A DNA stretch of 64,000 nt from Dyadobacter sp. CY323 (GTDB lineage Bacteria > Bacteroidota > Bacteroidia > Cytophagales > Spirosomataceae): positions 1-64,000 of the forward strand of contig NZ_JAJUXH010000004.1 in NCBI RefSeq assembly GCF_021390245.1, written 5' to 3'. Position 1 is the stretch's first letter. Every line of letters starts with the position of its first letter. Both the position numbers and the translations under genes were made by a program. Below the pieces are notes generated by a model. It had not been told where the DNA came from. It ran no database searches and saw only the letters and a list, made by a program, of their open reading frames with translations. Below, one piece after another: positions 1-8,235 of this stretch.

Positions 1-46
1 ACAGGCCTCATCTTAGTCTCAAAATGATGACCCCGAATGCAGTACA

Positions 47-76
47 TAAAAAAGCCTTGGAGAAACACCCCAAGGC
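47..76 (-). terminator. Intrinsic terminator (minus strand)
   Basis: A 7-bp perfect stem (54-60 with 70-76) has a 9-nt loop and is followed, reading the minus strand, by six T residues (48-53). It lies about 110 nt beyond the stop codon of the DUF1328 gene and probably ends that transcript. Confidence 0.65.
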
Positions 77-120
77 CTAAACTCAATCTAAAACCGTCAA
101 CTTATTTTAGGACGCGACAA

Positions 121-183
121 AAGTCATTTCACATCTCACATTTCACATCTGTCTTCTCACATTTTACATCTCACATCTCACAC
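121..183. repeat. Degenerate CATTTCACATCTC-type short repeat
   Basis: About six imperfect copies of a 7-12 nt unit (variants of TCTCACAT and TTTCACAT) run head to tail between the terminator and the DUF1328 stop codon. The tract has no ORF and no stable hairpin. It looks like slippage-prone low-complexity intergenic sequence. Confidence 0.6.
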
Positions 184-348
184 CTAAGATCGCCCGACTC
201 CGCGGCTTAGTAAGCTTAATACGAATAATACCAGAAATACGAAGAATAGAATTTTAGCAATTCCAGCTGCACCGGCAGCAATGCCGCCGAAACCGAGAAC
301 CCCGGCTATAATAGCTACGATCAGAAATATTATGGTCCATCTAAGCAT
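184..348 (-). CDS. DUF1328 family small membrane protein
   Basis: This 54-residue protein starts [14 protein letters not shown] and ends LLSRGVGRS. It contains two hydrophobic helices separated by a Gly/Ala-rich turn ([10 protein letters not shown]), the usual layout of the DUF1328/YtjA family of 50-60 aa inner-membrane peptides of unknown function, often stress-induced. The length matches the family. It is transcribed divergently from the M1 peptidase and is followed by a terminator at 47-76. The start is the only in-frame ATG before the hydrophobic segment. Function beyond membrane localisation cannot be read from the sequence. Confidence 0.85.
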   Translation of the reverse strand: MLRWTIIFLIVAIIAGVLGFGGIAAGAAGIAKILFFVFLVLFVLSLLSRGVGRS

Positions 349-598
349 AATTGACAAAGTGTTTAGTTCTTGTTAATGATTGATGTAAGAGAAGTTACCA
401 ATTACATGCCAAAAACTTCAATCCTCTAAAATAGTGCCTTACAGCTTTATTTAGGCCTTTTAAAGCATCAAAACAATGATTTTTTGGGGATATTGATTCC
501 CAGTTTTTCCTTTTGATGGCCAATTTAAGATGGGAATCCTTCTTTATTGTTCCAACAAGTTCCTTATTTTGTACAAAAACCTACTAATCAAATTGATA

Positions 599-2458
599 AT
601 GAAATTTAACCTATTCGTGTTGTTGCTGGCCTGTTCGGGTCTGCATGTTTCAGCACAAAGTGACCGCTGGCAGCAACGTGCAAAATACCAGATGAATGTT
701 GACTTCAACGCGGAAACTCATCAATATAAAGGGACGCAAAAGCTGATTTACAGCAACAATTCGCCCGATACGCTTCACAAAGTATTTTACCATTTGTATC
801 TCAATGCTTTCCAACCGGGAAGTCAGATGGATGTGCGGTCGAGGACGATCAGTGACCCGGATGCCCGTGTGAAAGACCGGATTTCAAAATTGGCACCGTC
901 CGAAATCGGCTATGAGAAGGTTATTTCTTTAAAACACAATGGTAAGCCGTTGAAATACGAAGTAGTCGGGACTATTCTCGAAGTTACGTTGAATGAGAAA
1001 ATCCTTCCGAAAACGCAACATACATTCGAAATGGAATTTGAGGCGCAGGTGCCGCTTCAAATTCGTCGCACCGGCAGAAACAACAGTGAAGGCGTGGAAT
1101 ATTCGATGGCACAATGGTATCCCAAAATGTCCGAGTATGATTACGAGGGATGGCACTCCAATCCATATATAGGAAGGGAATTTTACGGCATTTGGGGCGA
1201 TTTCGATGTAAAAATTACCATTGACGCTGCCTATGTGATTGCGGGGACAGGTTATTTGCAGAACCCGGATAAAATAGGACATGGCTACTCGACAAAAGAG
1301 GTAACTCACAAGCCCGGAGAGAAATTGACCTGGCATTTCATTGCCCCGGAAGTGCATGATTTTATGTGGGCCGCCGACCGGACTTACCGTCACGACATTA
1401 CGAAAGTGGATGAAAACCTGGATCTTCATTTTTTCTATAAATCAGATACACTGGGGAAAGTCTGGAAGGAAATGGAGCCTCTGGCAGTGCGCTGCTTTCA
1501 AATCATGAATGCAAAATTCGGGCGGTATCCCTACAAACAATACTCTGTTATTCAGGGCGGCGATGGCGGAATGGAATATCCGATGGCGACTTTGATCATG
1601 GGTAAGCAAACGCTCGGAGGCCTGGTGGGAGTAGTGGTTCACGAGTCCATTCACAGCTGGTTTCAGATGATCCTGGGGACTAATGAATCGAAATACCCGT
1701 GGATGGATGAAGGATTTACAACCTACGCAGAAAATATTGTAATGGGAGAATTGTACCCATCCCGCATAGATCCGCAGCTCAGAAGCACAAACAGTTACCG
1801 TGGCCTGGTGAAATCCGGATTGGAGGAGCCTTTGACGACACATGCAGACCATTATAATACCAATCGCGCATACAGCATCGCGAGCTACTCAAAAGGTTCT
1901 GTTTTTCTGAACCAGCTCAATTATGTGATTGGGAAAGAGAAATTTGAGAGGGGGATTAAACGGTATTTCAACGAATGGAAATACAAGCATCCGAATCCTA
2001 CTGATTTAAAAAGGATCATGGAAAAAGAGTCGGGGCTGGAACTGGACTGGTACTGGGAGAATTTTGTTGGGACCACAAAAACGATTGACTATGGAATCAA
2101 AGAAGTGCTGGCAACTTCCGGTAAAACTACGGATGTAGTAATCGGACGGATCGGCCAAATGCCCATGCCACTGGATATTGTGGTAACCTACAAAGATGGA
2201 AGTCAGGAGAACTTCTATATTCCTCTGGAAATCATGCGAGGTGAGAAAGAAGAAAAGCTTTACACCAAAACAACTTTACTGCCCGATTGGGGCTGGACAT
2301 ATCCCGAGTATTCCTTTTCAATCCCGCGCGATATGGCGGATATTCAGCGCATTGCGATTGACCCGAGCCAGCGTATGGCGGACATAAACCCGGATGATAA
2401 TTATTATCCATCCATTGCCAAAGAAGTACCGAGAATCAAAGCTGAGGCTACTAAATAA
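599..2458 (+). CDS. M1 family metallopeptidase (secreted or periplasmic aminopeptidase)
   Basis: A zinc aminopeptidase-like enzyme of about 619 residues. The chosen ATG at 599 gives a clean signal peptide (MKFNLFVLLLACSG...SAQ); an in-frame ATG at 530 would add 23 implausible residues. The zinc motif HESIH lies at about residues 348-352 and the third ligand Glu at about 371 in DEGFTTYAE, matching the HExxH-x18-E pattern of family M1. The exopeptidase motif is GGMEYP (about 320) instead of GAMEN, which is common in the Bacteroidota branch. An N-terminal beta-sandwich domain precedes the catalytic domain. It probably acts in the periplasm or outside the cell on peptides. The gene ends 1 nt before the convergent DUF5686 gene, so there is no room for a separate terminator. 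Confidence 0.9.
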   Translation: MKFNLFVLLLACSGLHVSAQSDRWQQRAKYQMNVDFNAETHQYKGTQKLIYSNNSPDTLHKVFYHLYLNAFQPGSQMDVRSRTISDPDARVKDRISKLAPSEIGYEKVISLKHNGKPLKYEVVGTILEVTLNEKILPKTQHTFEMEFEAQVPLQIRRTGRNNSEGVEYSMAQWYPKMSEYDYEGWHSNPYIGREFYGIWGDFDVKITIDAAYVIAGTGYLQNPDKIGHGYSTKEVTHKPGEKLTWHFIAPEVHDFMWAADRTYRHDITKVDENLDLHFFYKSDTLGKVWKEMEPLAVRCFQIMNAKFGRYPYKQYSVIQGGDGGMEYPMATLIMGKQTLGGLVGVVVHESIHSWFQMILGTNESKYPWMDEGFTTYAENIVMGELYPSRIDPQLRSTNSYRGLVKSGLEEPLTTHADHYNTNRAYSIASYSKGSVFLNQLNYVIGKEKFERGIKRYFNEWKYKHPNPTDLKRIMEKESGLELDWYWENFVGTTKTIDYGIKEVLATSGKTTDVVIGRIGQMPMPLDIVVTYKDGSQENFYIPLEIMRGEKEEKLYTKTTLLPDWGWTYPEYSFSIPRDMADIQRIAIDPSQRMADINPDDNYYPSIAKEVPRIKAEATK

Positions 2459-2459
2459 G

Positions 2460-5024
2460 CTACCTGCCAAAAGGAATGGATGTGCCGAAACGCCAGCCCA
2501 TTCCTTTAAAATGGCTTCCATGAAACTGTGCCACCGCTTCCAGGCGAAGAATGCGGTAAATATTATCAATACCATAAACGACCTCCGTGTAATTGCGGAT
2601 CGTCGGCACTTTCAGGTAATGCAGCTGCAACGTCTCTGAAAGCCCGGTGGTACGCAATGCCTGAATCCGGGTAATCGCAAAATTTTGAGAAGACCAGGTT
2701 GCATGGGCTTGAAAAAACCACTCAGCGGTGCTATACCGGTAATATTGAAGCATCCGGAACTGATCGGGCGGATACGTATATTGGAAGAAAAACTCATTTC
2801 CCATAAAGTGGCGGTAATCCGGGAAGTACATCTTTTTGTTGTTGATAAATCCGCCTCCGTTCACAAAATATTCAAAGCTGCTCCGTGGCCCCAGGCTCAT
2901 GTCTTGCCGGATGGTGGTTTGTAATAAAGAGTAATCCACGTCACCGGCAAATGCGAGGGCATTTTTGTAATTGACACTAAAAGACGGGCCTTTGCTGCGG
3001 AGATACCGTTTTTCGCCATTTCGGATAAGATACCGTCTCCACGGCCGGAGCGTGGCTGTCAGGTCCAGAAGTGTTGCATTATGTTTTGGGAATCCGGTGG
3101 ATGCCAATTCCTTGTTCTCCGGACGATTGGACGTGTAGCTGTACTTACTCCAGAAAAATATCGGGCGGGCACTTTCCTGGTTGAAAAGCTCTTTCCGGTG
3201 CTCAAATTCCAATCCTGCATTGACATTCAGAATATCTGCGATGTTGCGCAGCGAATAGTCGATTCGTCCGTACTGTTTCTGGTAGAGCTTCATGAAATTC
3301 CGGTCGAAAAACCGGGCGGCCATACTGTTTGGGAGTGGCGGAATGGGGTTATTGTTATTGATCTGGCTCGCCATCTCACCACCGGAAATGCCCAGGTTCC
3401 ATTTGTTGTTCCCGATGTTGGTTTCAAGGTTTCCGTAAACCCTTTTTCTACCAAATGAATACCTTACAAGTGGTCTCACACTGATCCGGTATGATTTGTC
3501 CCACCGTTTCTGCCATTCCGTAATGAAATTGATCGCATTTCCTTCAACGGTGTTATAACTGATTGAAAGCAACGGGCTTTTAAAATAAAAGGTGTTTCGG
3601 TTGCCAAGTGAATAGGTATTTCCGGTTACAAGATGCTGCGGCTTGAAATACAAGGAATCAGGCCGGGATTTTGCTTTCAATGAATCCTTTACAACCTTGA
3701 TACTGTCTTGCAAAACGTAACTTGAAACTTCGGATTTAGTCAGAGGGATCGGCCTGAGTGTCTGCCAGTAAGTAGTATCACGTTTGTTGGCCATCGAGTC
3801 GATCACGATGGAATCCTGTCTTACCAGCCGGCTGTCAATTTTCGCAGTCTTGTTCTCTTTTTTCTGTTCTTTTTCGTATTGCTTAGTCAGTTTTCTGAAA
3901 TTTTTGGTCGAAAATTCTTTTTGGTCTTTGATCAGATTTTCAAGGTCTTTTTTCTTGTTCCGATCAGCCGACGGTTCTTTTTTATGGTCTTTAATGGTAA
4001 TATCTTCCCTCAAACCAGGATCTACATCCAGGTTGTTGTAGGTTAGCGATACCAAATATTTGAATTCACCGGCAAATCCCAGGTAGCTCCCACTTAACCG
4101 GAATTGCTGATTCACGGGCACCCAGACATTTTGAACGGGACTGAAAATCTGTTTCGCCGAAATGTCAAGTCCCTGCGTGGTCGTCTGTAAATCATAGCTG
4201 TGAATTGACCAGAGATCTTCCAGAATGAATAAGGTTCCTTTGAAAACACCTTCGCCATATGCTTTCGGGATCACACGTATTTTATTGACCAACCTTCCCT
4301 GGTCATCGAAATAACCTTCATATTCGAACTTATAATAGGAGAATGCTTTGGGCGAAAGGGGAGAGATCGTACCTGCGATTTCGGGACTGTACAAGCTGGC
4401 AAGAATGTAATCGTTCGGCGATGGGATGCTGTTATCCAGACTGTTACGCGTAGAAATGATCCGCTGGCTGTAATTTCCCGGCCGGCGATATTTGATTTCG
4501 GCGACACTCTCGTTGAGGATCGCTTTTCCTTCCTGCACACCTTCCTTTTTGAGTCGTTTTTCCAGTAAATAGGGGATTTTCGTAGGCAATCCCGTACTTC
4601 TGGAATAAACCCTGGCGGTATAACCCCGGACTTGTAGTTGGTGAAAACGGGCCTTTGCAATCGCCCGGCGCATAATGCTATATGCCGGATCTTCTTTGCC
4701 TTTCCCGATTGTGGCTTCCTGAAGGCTTAGCGCCTGTTCTTCGAGCGTGATATTTACCTCCGTAAAGTGAGAGGTAATGGAGATTTTTTTATAAATGGTC
4801 TTAAATCCGAGGTACTGATAAACAATCTCGTAATTTCCGGCAGAAAGGCTGAACTCGTACTCTCCGTCTTCATTTGCCATGGTACCGTTACTGGTCCCGT
4901 TTACGGCAATTCCGGCATAGGGTAGTGCTTCACCGTTTTTTGTGGTAATACGGCCTTTTATACCTCCCGCCTGAGAGACGATCCTGAATGTGACTAAAAT
5001 AAACAGGAGTAACGCAATACGCAT
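2460..5024 (-). CDS. DUF5686 / carboxypeptidase-like regulatory domain outer-membrane protein
   Basis: An 854-residue protein with an N-terminal signal peptide (MRIALLLFILVTFRIVSQA), then a carboxypeptidase-regulatory-like (CarboxypepD_reg) beta-sandwich (about residues 22-110, GRITTKNGEALPYAGIAV), the DUF5686 region, a charged Lys-rich linker (about 330-420), and a C-terminal half with the alternating aromatic pattern of an outer-membrane beta-barrel ending PFGR. The family is abundant in Bacteroidota and its function is unresolved; a role in surface transport or envelope is inferred. A second member of similar length lies at 54804-57374. It is convergent with the M1 peptidase, 1 nt apart. 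Confidence 0.85.
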   Translation of the reverse strand: MRIALLLFILVTFRIVSQAGGIKGRITTKNGEALPYAGIAVNGTSNGTMANEDGEYEFSLSAGNYEIVYQYLGFKTIYKKISITSHFTEVNITLEEQALSLQEATIGKGKEDPAYSIMRRAIAKARFHQLQVRGYTARVYSRSTGLPTKIPYLLEKRLKKEGVQEGKAILNESVAEIKYRRPGNYSQRIISTRNSLDNSIPSPNDYILASLYSPEIAGTISPLSPKAFSYYKFEYEGYFDDQGRLVNKIRVIPKAYGEGVFKGTLFILEDLWSIHSYDLQTTTQGLDISAKQIFSPVQNVWVPVNQQFRLSGSYLGFAGEFKYLVSLTYNNLDVDPGLREDITIKDHKKEPSADRNKKKDLENLIKDQKEFSTKNFRKLTKQYEKEQKKENKTAKIDSRLVRQDSIVIDSMANKRDTTYWQTLRPIPLTKSEVSSYVLQDSIKVVKDSLKAKSRPDSLYFKPQHLVTGNTYSLGNRNTFYFKSPLLSISYNTVEGNAINFITEWQKRWDKSYRISVRPLVRYSFGRKRVYGNLETNIGNNKWNLGISGGEMASQINNNNPIPPLPNSMAARFFDRNFMKLYQKQYGRIDYSLRNIADILNVNAGLEFEHRKELFNQESARPIFFWSKYSYTSNRPENKELASTGFPKHNATLLDLTATLRPWRRYLIRNGEKRYLRSKGPSFSVNYKNALAFAGDVDYSLLQTTIRQDMSLGPRSSFEYFVNGGGFINNKKMYFPDYRHFMGNEFFFQYTYPPDQFRMLQYYRYSTAEWFFQAHATWSSQNFAITRIQALRTTGLSETLQLHYLKVPTIRNYTEVVYGIDNIYRILRLEAVAQFHGSHFKGMGWRFGTSIPFGR

Positions 5025-5133
5025 CAGAGTAGGGTTGTTTACAGCTATAAGTATAAAATGTTGGAAATTACTAATCCATCATCTCAACTTCTCTCTATAA
5101 CCATACCAGTTGCCTGCTGCCCTGCCTGATCAA

Positions 5134-5175
5134 CAAAAAAGCAGCGTGTTATCAGATAACATACTGCTTGAAGAA
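5134..5175 (-). terminator. Intrinsic terminator after the DsbA-like gene
   Basis: On the minus strand a long interrupted stem (AGCAG..GTTATC / GATAAC..CTGCT) is followed directly by TTTTTTG. It starts about 16 nt after the stop codon of the DsbA-like gene and ends the nitroreductase-DsbA transcript. Confidence 0.75.
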
Positions 5176-5190
5176 GTGAAAATTTAATTC

Positions 5191-5898
5191 TTAATCACAT
5201 TGGCCGTCCGTTGTGCAGGTTGCCCCGGTGGCGAGGTTTACCAGTGGTTTCGGGTTTGTCTTTTCCCATTCCCCAAATGATTTTTCAAGTGCACTCAGGA
5301 ATGTTTCCGAATGCTGCGCACCGGAAACGGCATATTTACGGTCCAATACAAAAAAGGGAACGCCACGTGCACCTACCTGCTGCGCTTCACGAATATCTTT
5401 ACGCACATCCTCACCGAAGCTGTTACCAGACAAAACGGCTTGCAATTCGTCGCGATCAAGACCTATTTCCGTTCCGAGCTGAATCAGGGTGTCATGATCG
5501 GCGGTGTTTTTTCCATCTGTGAAATAGGCTTTAAACAACTGTTCTTCCGCGTCATCACCCAATCCTTTGGTCTTCGCGAACTGTACAAACCGATGTGCAT
5601 CGAATGAATTTGCAACTACTGCCTTGTCCATATTGTATTCCAGGCCAACTTCCGCCGCCAAACCCGACACATGATCATTCATTTGTTTAGCATAATCAGG
5701 TTCCCAGCCTTTTACTTCTGCTAAGTAATCGTTAATGCTTTTTCCGGGTTCTGTTTTCATCTGCGGGTTCAACTGGAAGCTTTTCCATTCCACTTGAATT
5801 TGATCTTTTTGGGGAAATTGCGACAATGCATTTTCAAATTTCCTTTTGCCGATGTAACAAAAGGGGCACATTACATCACTCCAGATTTCGACTTTCAT
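5191..5898 (-). CDS. DsbA family (FrnE-like) thiol-disulfide oxidoreductase
   Basis: A 235-residue cytoplasmic protein with a thioredoxin fold carrying an inserted helical domain. The redox motif C-P-F-C lies at residues 11-14, right after the first beta strand (MKVEIWSDVM), as in the FrnE/2-hydroxychromene isomerase-like branch of the DsbA family. The cis-Pro loop is visible as RGVPFFV near residue 180. There is no signal peptide, so it acts in the cytosol. The C-terminal tail has two more cysteines (CTTDGQC), as in other FrnE proteins. It lies 11 nt downstream of a nitroreductase gene in a likely two-gene operon, suggesting a thiol or electrophile stress role under the divergent HxlR regulator (inference). 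Confidence 0.88.
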   Translation of the reverse strand: MKVEIWSDVMCPFCYIGKRKFENALSQFPQKDQIQVEWKSFQLNPQMKTEPGKSINDYLAEVKGWEPDYAKQMNDHVSGLAAEVGLEYNMDKAVVANSFDAHRFVQFAKTKGLGDDAEEQLFKAYFTDGKNTADHDTLIQLGTEIGLDRDELQAVLSGNSFGEDVRKDIREAQQVGARGVPFFVLDRKYAVSGAQHSETFLSALEKSFGEWEKTNPKPLVNLATGATCTTDGQCD

Positions 5899-5909
5899 AT
5901 CAGTACCAG

Positions 5910-6542
5910 TTATATCTTAATAAAAAACTCTTCGTGCGGCCTTCTCACTTTTTTCGCGCGGACCAGCGGATCGTTTTGGTTATCTCTGTAACCCAAAGTC
6001 ATAATTACCACGCTCCGCAATCCTTTTTCTTTCAGCCCGAGTAATTCATCGAGCGCCGCAGCGTCAAAGCCTTCCATCGGGGTAGCGTCTACCTGCTCGG
6101 TTGCTGCGGCCACCAGCGCGTGCCCCAAACCAATGTAAGCCTGGCGGGCTGCCCATTGAAAGTTAACTTCTTCGGTTCTGCTCAAAATCCCGCCGTTGAT
6201 GCTATTATGAAAAGCGGACAACGATTCAACACGAATGTCACGCGTTGAGGCGATCAGTTGAATGTACTTTGCTATGCTTTCGGCAGTGACTTTTTCCCAG
6301 GCTGCAAATACCAGAACGTGAGACGACTCCAGTATCTGAGGTTGTTTGTTGGCTATATTATAAATTTTTTCCTTTACATCCTTATTACCGATCACAAGTA
6401 CATTATATGGCTGCAATCCCACCGATGAAGGCGCAAGATTGATTGCCTGAAGAATATTATCCAGGGTTTCGGCGGGGACAACTTGTCCATTCATGCGTTT
6501 TGTTGCATATCGCCAGTTCAATTTTTCTATCAACTCACTCAT
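5910..6542 (-). CDS. NAD(P)H-dependent nitroreductase (NfsB/YdgI-like)
   Basis: A 210-residue FMN-dependent nitroreductase. The N-terminal RYATKRMNG motif binds the FMN phosphate, APSSVGLQPYNV is the family motif near residue 37, and the C-terminal LGYRDNQNDP..RAKKVRRP matches NfsB-type enzymes that reduce quinones, nitroaromatics or aldehydes. It is the first gene of an operon with the DsbA-like gene and is divergent from a HxlR regulator. A perfect -7 box (TAAGTTTG, minus strand 6571-6578) lies 29 nt upstream of the ATG. The natural substrate is not known. Confidence 0.88.
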   Translation of the reverse strand: MSELIEKLNWRYATKRMNGQVVPAETLDNILQAINLAPSSVGLQPYNVLVIGNKDVKEKIYNIANKQPQILESSHVLVFAAWEKVTAESIAKYIQLIASTRDIRVESLSAFHNSINGGILSRTEEVNFQWAARQAYIGLGHALVAAATEQVDATPMEGFDAAALDELLGLKEKGLRSVVIMTLGYRDNQNDPLVRAKKVRRPHEEFFIKI

Positions 6543-6570
6543 TTCTAGATTGCTTTAATAAATAACTGTG

Positions 6571-6578
6571 CAAACTTA
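6571..6578 (-). promoter_or_regulatory. -7 promoter element of the nitroreductase operon
   Basis: On the minus strand this reads TAAGTTTG, a perfect match to the Bacteroidota TAnnTTTG element, 29 nt before the ATG. No clear -33 TTG at standard spacing was found. Confidence 0.5.
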
Positions 6579-6591
6579 TGGAATTATACTA

Positions 6592-6613
6592 TATATTTGT
6601 AAGTACTATACAA
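6592..6613 (+). promoter_or_regulatory. hxlR -7 element with overlapping candidate operator TTGTA-N7-TACAA
   Basis: TATATTTG at 6592-6599 is a perfect -7 element for the regulator gene. It overlaps a 17-bp inverted repeat TTGTA-N7-TACAA (6597-6613), and TACTATA is directly repeated at 6587-6593 and 6604-6610. An inverted repeat at the transcription start, between two divergent promoters, is where a HxlR dimer would be expected to bind. Confidence 0.5.
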
Positions 6614-6642
6614 AAGGATAGCTAAACAAGTTCGGACTGGTC

Positions 6643-7011
6643 ATGAAAAACGGAGAAATAACAATCAATGGGCATACACTGGGTGAATGCACAAAAAGCA
6701 TTTTGCCGGTGAGGGATGCATTAGAAGTTGTAAATGGTAAATGGAAGCTGCCGATCATCATATCATTGATGTTTGGGAACAAACGCTTTTCCCAAATTGC
6801 GAGGGAAGTGCCGGGCATAACCGACAAAATGCTTTCCAAAGAATTGCGCGACCTGGAATGCAACGAACTGGTAAAACGGACGGTTTACGATTCGATCCCG
6901 GTTGTCGTGGAATATTCGCTCACCGAATATGGGCATTCACTGAAAGTAGTGATCGAGGTGTTGCGGGAATGGGGGTTGAAGCACCGGGAAAGGATAATGG
7001 AGAAGGTCTAG
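6643..7011 (+). CDS. HxlR family winged-helix transcriptional regulator
   Basis: A 122-residue MarR/HxlR-type regulator. The core shows the family pattern: GKWKLPIIISL (helix 1), RFSQIAREVPGITDKMLSKELRDLE (the DNA-reading helix) and VEYSLTEYGHSL (the wing). A single N-terminal Cys at residue 16 sits just before the DNA-binding domain, as in the thiol-sensing members YodB, QorR and HypR, and a second Cys follows the recognition helix. It is divergent from a nitroreductase-DsbA operon, the classic arrangement for quinone or electrophile sensors of this family. Redox sensing and control of the neighbouring operon are inferred. Confidence 0.9.
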   Translation: MKNGEITINGHTLGECTKSILPVRDALEVVNGKWKLPIIISLMFGNKRFSQIAREVPGITDKMLSKELRDLECNELVKRTVYDSIPVVVEYSLTEYGHSLKVVIEVLREWGLKHRERIMEKV

Positions 7012-7045
7012 GAGTCTGACACCGCACTGACAGCCCCACTATTAT

Positions 7046-7420
7046 TTATTTTTGTAATTCGATCCGATCATCGTTGATGTAAAAGAGGGAAGGATTTGGA
7101 GGAGCATAACCCCAGTTTGTGAAATAGCCGGTATTTAGAACCAGGGAATCGCCATCTATTTTAACTGCTGAGAATATAAATCCTCCCTCGGAAATTCGAA
7201 GATCCCGTTTAATGTTGAACCTCAGCTTTTCCGTATTTTCAGGCTCTAAATTCTTCAAAATCCATACTTTCGCTCCGTTTGCTCCATCAATTTTTAGTTC
7301 AGGGATTACATGCTTGGTTTTGTTTGTAATATAAAATTCAATGTCATATTTGTCTTTGTATAGTTTGTCTTCGCAGGAACAGATGAACAGTAGGATTAGG
7401 ATCGGTAAAATCTGTCTCAT
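7046..7420 (-). CDS. Hypothetical lipoprotein, unknown function
   Basis: A 124-residue protein with a short lipoprotein signal (MRQILPILILLFICSC, lipid Cys at about 16). The rest is a mixed beta-rich domain ending LFYINDDRIELQK. I do not recognise a family. The same C-terminal motif reappears as a remnant in front of the next-but-one lipoprotein gene (8189-8235), so a paralogue existed nearby. It belongs to the AT-rich accessory patch between hxlR and fba. Confidence 0.7.
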   Translation of the reverse strand: MRQILPILILLFICSCEDKLYKDKYDIEFYITNKTKHVIPELKIDGANGAKVWILKNLEPENTEKLRFNIKRDLRISEGGFIFSAVKIDGDSLVLNTGYFTNWGYAPPNPSLFYINDDRIELQK

Positions 7421-7504
7421 TTTGTTATTTCCTTTTGTTTAGTTTCTTGAAATAATTTTGTCCATGGATATTAAACTTGATAGGATCAATCTATTTCCAG
7501 AGAC

Positions 7505-7936
7505 TTAACTATCAACTTTAATATATTCCATTATAAGTGTGTCTACTGATGCGTCATACTTCAATGTATTTCTTTGTATGTTAATTTCCATCCTGCTTGC
7601 TTTCGATTTTTTATATGGGATAAAAAATTTAAATCTGATTACAGTAGGATTCTTATTTTCATCTACATAATTGGCGAACAATTCATTGGATTTTTCATTT
7701 GTTGTTGAAGACATGTACTTGTCGTTTTCTAAAACAAATAATGAATCCACCTTTACATCATTTTCAAAAAATCCTAACTCTTGAAAAAATTCTGACCCAT
7801 AAGGCATAATTTTCACTTCAAGATATTTAGACCTAGCAGGAATTGCGGATTCTAATAGTTTATAATCTTTGTTGAACGTTTTGGTCCATTGCCAACGGCC
7901 ACCCACATTTAAAGACAGCGGCCCTGGCGAGCTCAT
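7505..7936 (-). CDS. Hypothetical protein, probably an N-terminally truncated secreted protein or lipoprotein
   Basis: From its only in-frame ATG this 143-residue product has no export signal. It begins SSPGPLSLNVGGRWQWTKTF and is beta-rich to the end. The GRWQW..T pattern near the N-terminus is typical of small Bacteroidota lipoproteins just after the lipid Cys. The ATG overlaps the stop of a 19-codon ORF (7933-7992) encoding a signal-peptide-like hydrophobic segment in another frame. One inserted base at the junction would fuse the two. It is therefore either a frameshifted gene, a sequencing error, or a coupled leader and gene. Function unknown. Confidence 0.6.
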   Translation of the reverse strand: MSSPGPLSLNVGGRWQWTKTFNKDYKLLESAIPARSKYLEVKIMPYGSEFFQELGFFENDVKVDSLFVLENDKYMSSTTNEKSNELFANYVDENKNPTVIRFKFFIPYKKSKASRMEINIQRNTLKYDASVDTLIMEYIKVDS

Positions 7937-7992
7937 ATACCAACAATATAAATTAGCGATAAATAAACAAAGATGATTTTCCCCATATTCAT
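7933..7992 (-). pseudogene. Out-of-frame signal-peptide fragment of the 7505-7936 gene
   Basis: A 19-residue ORF (MNMGKIIFVYLSLIYIVGI) ends in a TGA that overlaps the ATG of the following gene (ATGA). It has a Lys and then a hydrophobic core, like an export signal. Restoring one T at the junction would read through a Cys into SSPGPL. The residue before that Cys (Ile) is not a canonical lipobox residue, so the lipoprotein reading is tentative. Confidence 0.4.
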
Positions 7993-8130
7993 TCTTTATA
8001 GATGATTACAATAGGCCAGCTCTTAATCATCAAGGTGACCTGCAATGTGAATTACCTTGATTCAATTTTGGCTATTTAGAATGGCAAAAACTTTTTTTGA
8101 TCATTTTGATTTTAGGAAACTCATTCAAAT

Positions 8131-8174
8131 CTTAATAAAAATTTTGAGAGGCAGCCATTTAAAAGGTAGCCTCT
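8131..8174 (-). terminator. Candidate terminator of the 8208-8627 lipoprotein gene
   Basis: An imperfect hairpin (AGAGGC at 8147-8152 pairing with GCCTCT at 8169-8174, inner GG/CC pairs) is followed on the minus strand by CAAAATTTTTATT. It lies about 35 nt after the stop codon. Confidence 0.5.
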
Positions 8175-8188
8175 TCGGTCATTCATTT

Positions 8189-8235
8189 TTAAAGTTCGAT
8201 TCGGTCATCATAAATGAAAAATATGATGGACTTGA
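8189..8235 (-). pseudogene. C-terminal remnant of a paralogue of the 7046-7420 lipoprotein
   Basis: In a frame different from the overlapping lipoprotein gene, the minus strand encodes FKSIIFFIYDDRIEL followed by TAA. This resembles the end of the intact neighbour (PSLFYINDDRIELQK). It is a leftover 3' end of a duplicated gene, abutting the 3' end of another gene after deletion or recombination. Confidence 0.5.

Noticed and set aside
4271..4660. 129-codon minus-strand ORF inside the DUF5686 gene
   Set aside because: An alternative frame of a long real gene on the same strand, without motifs.
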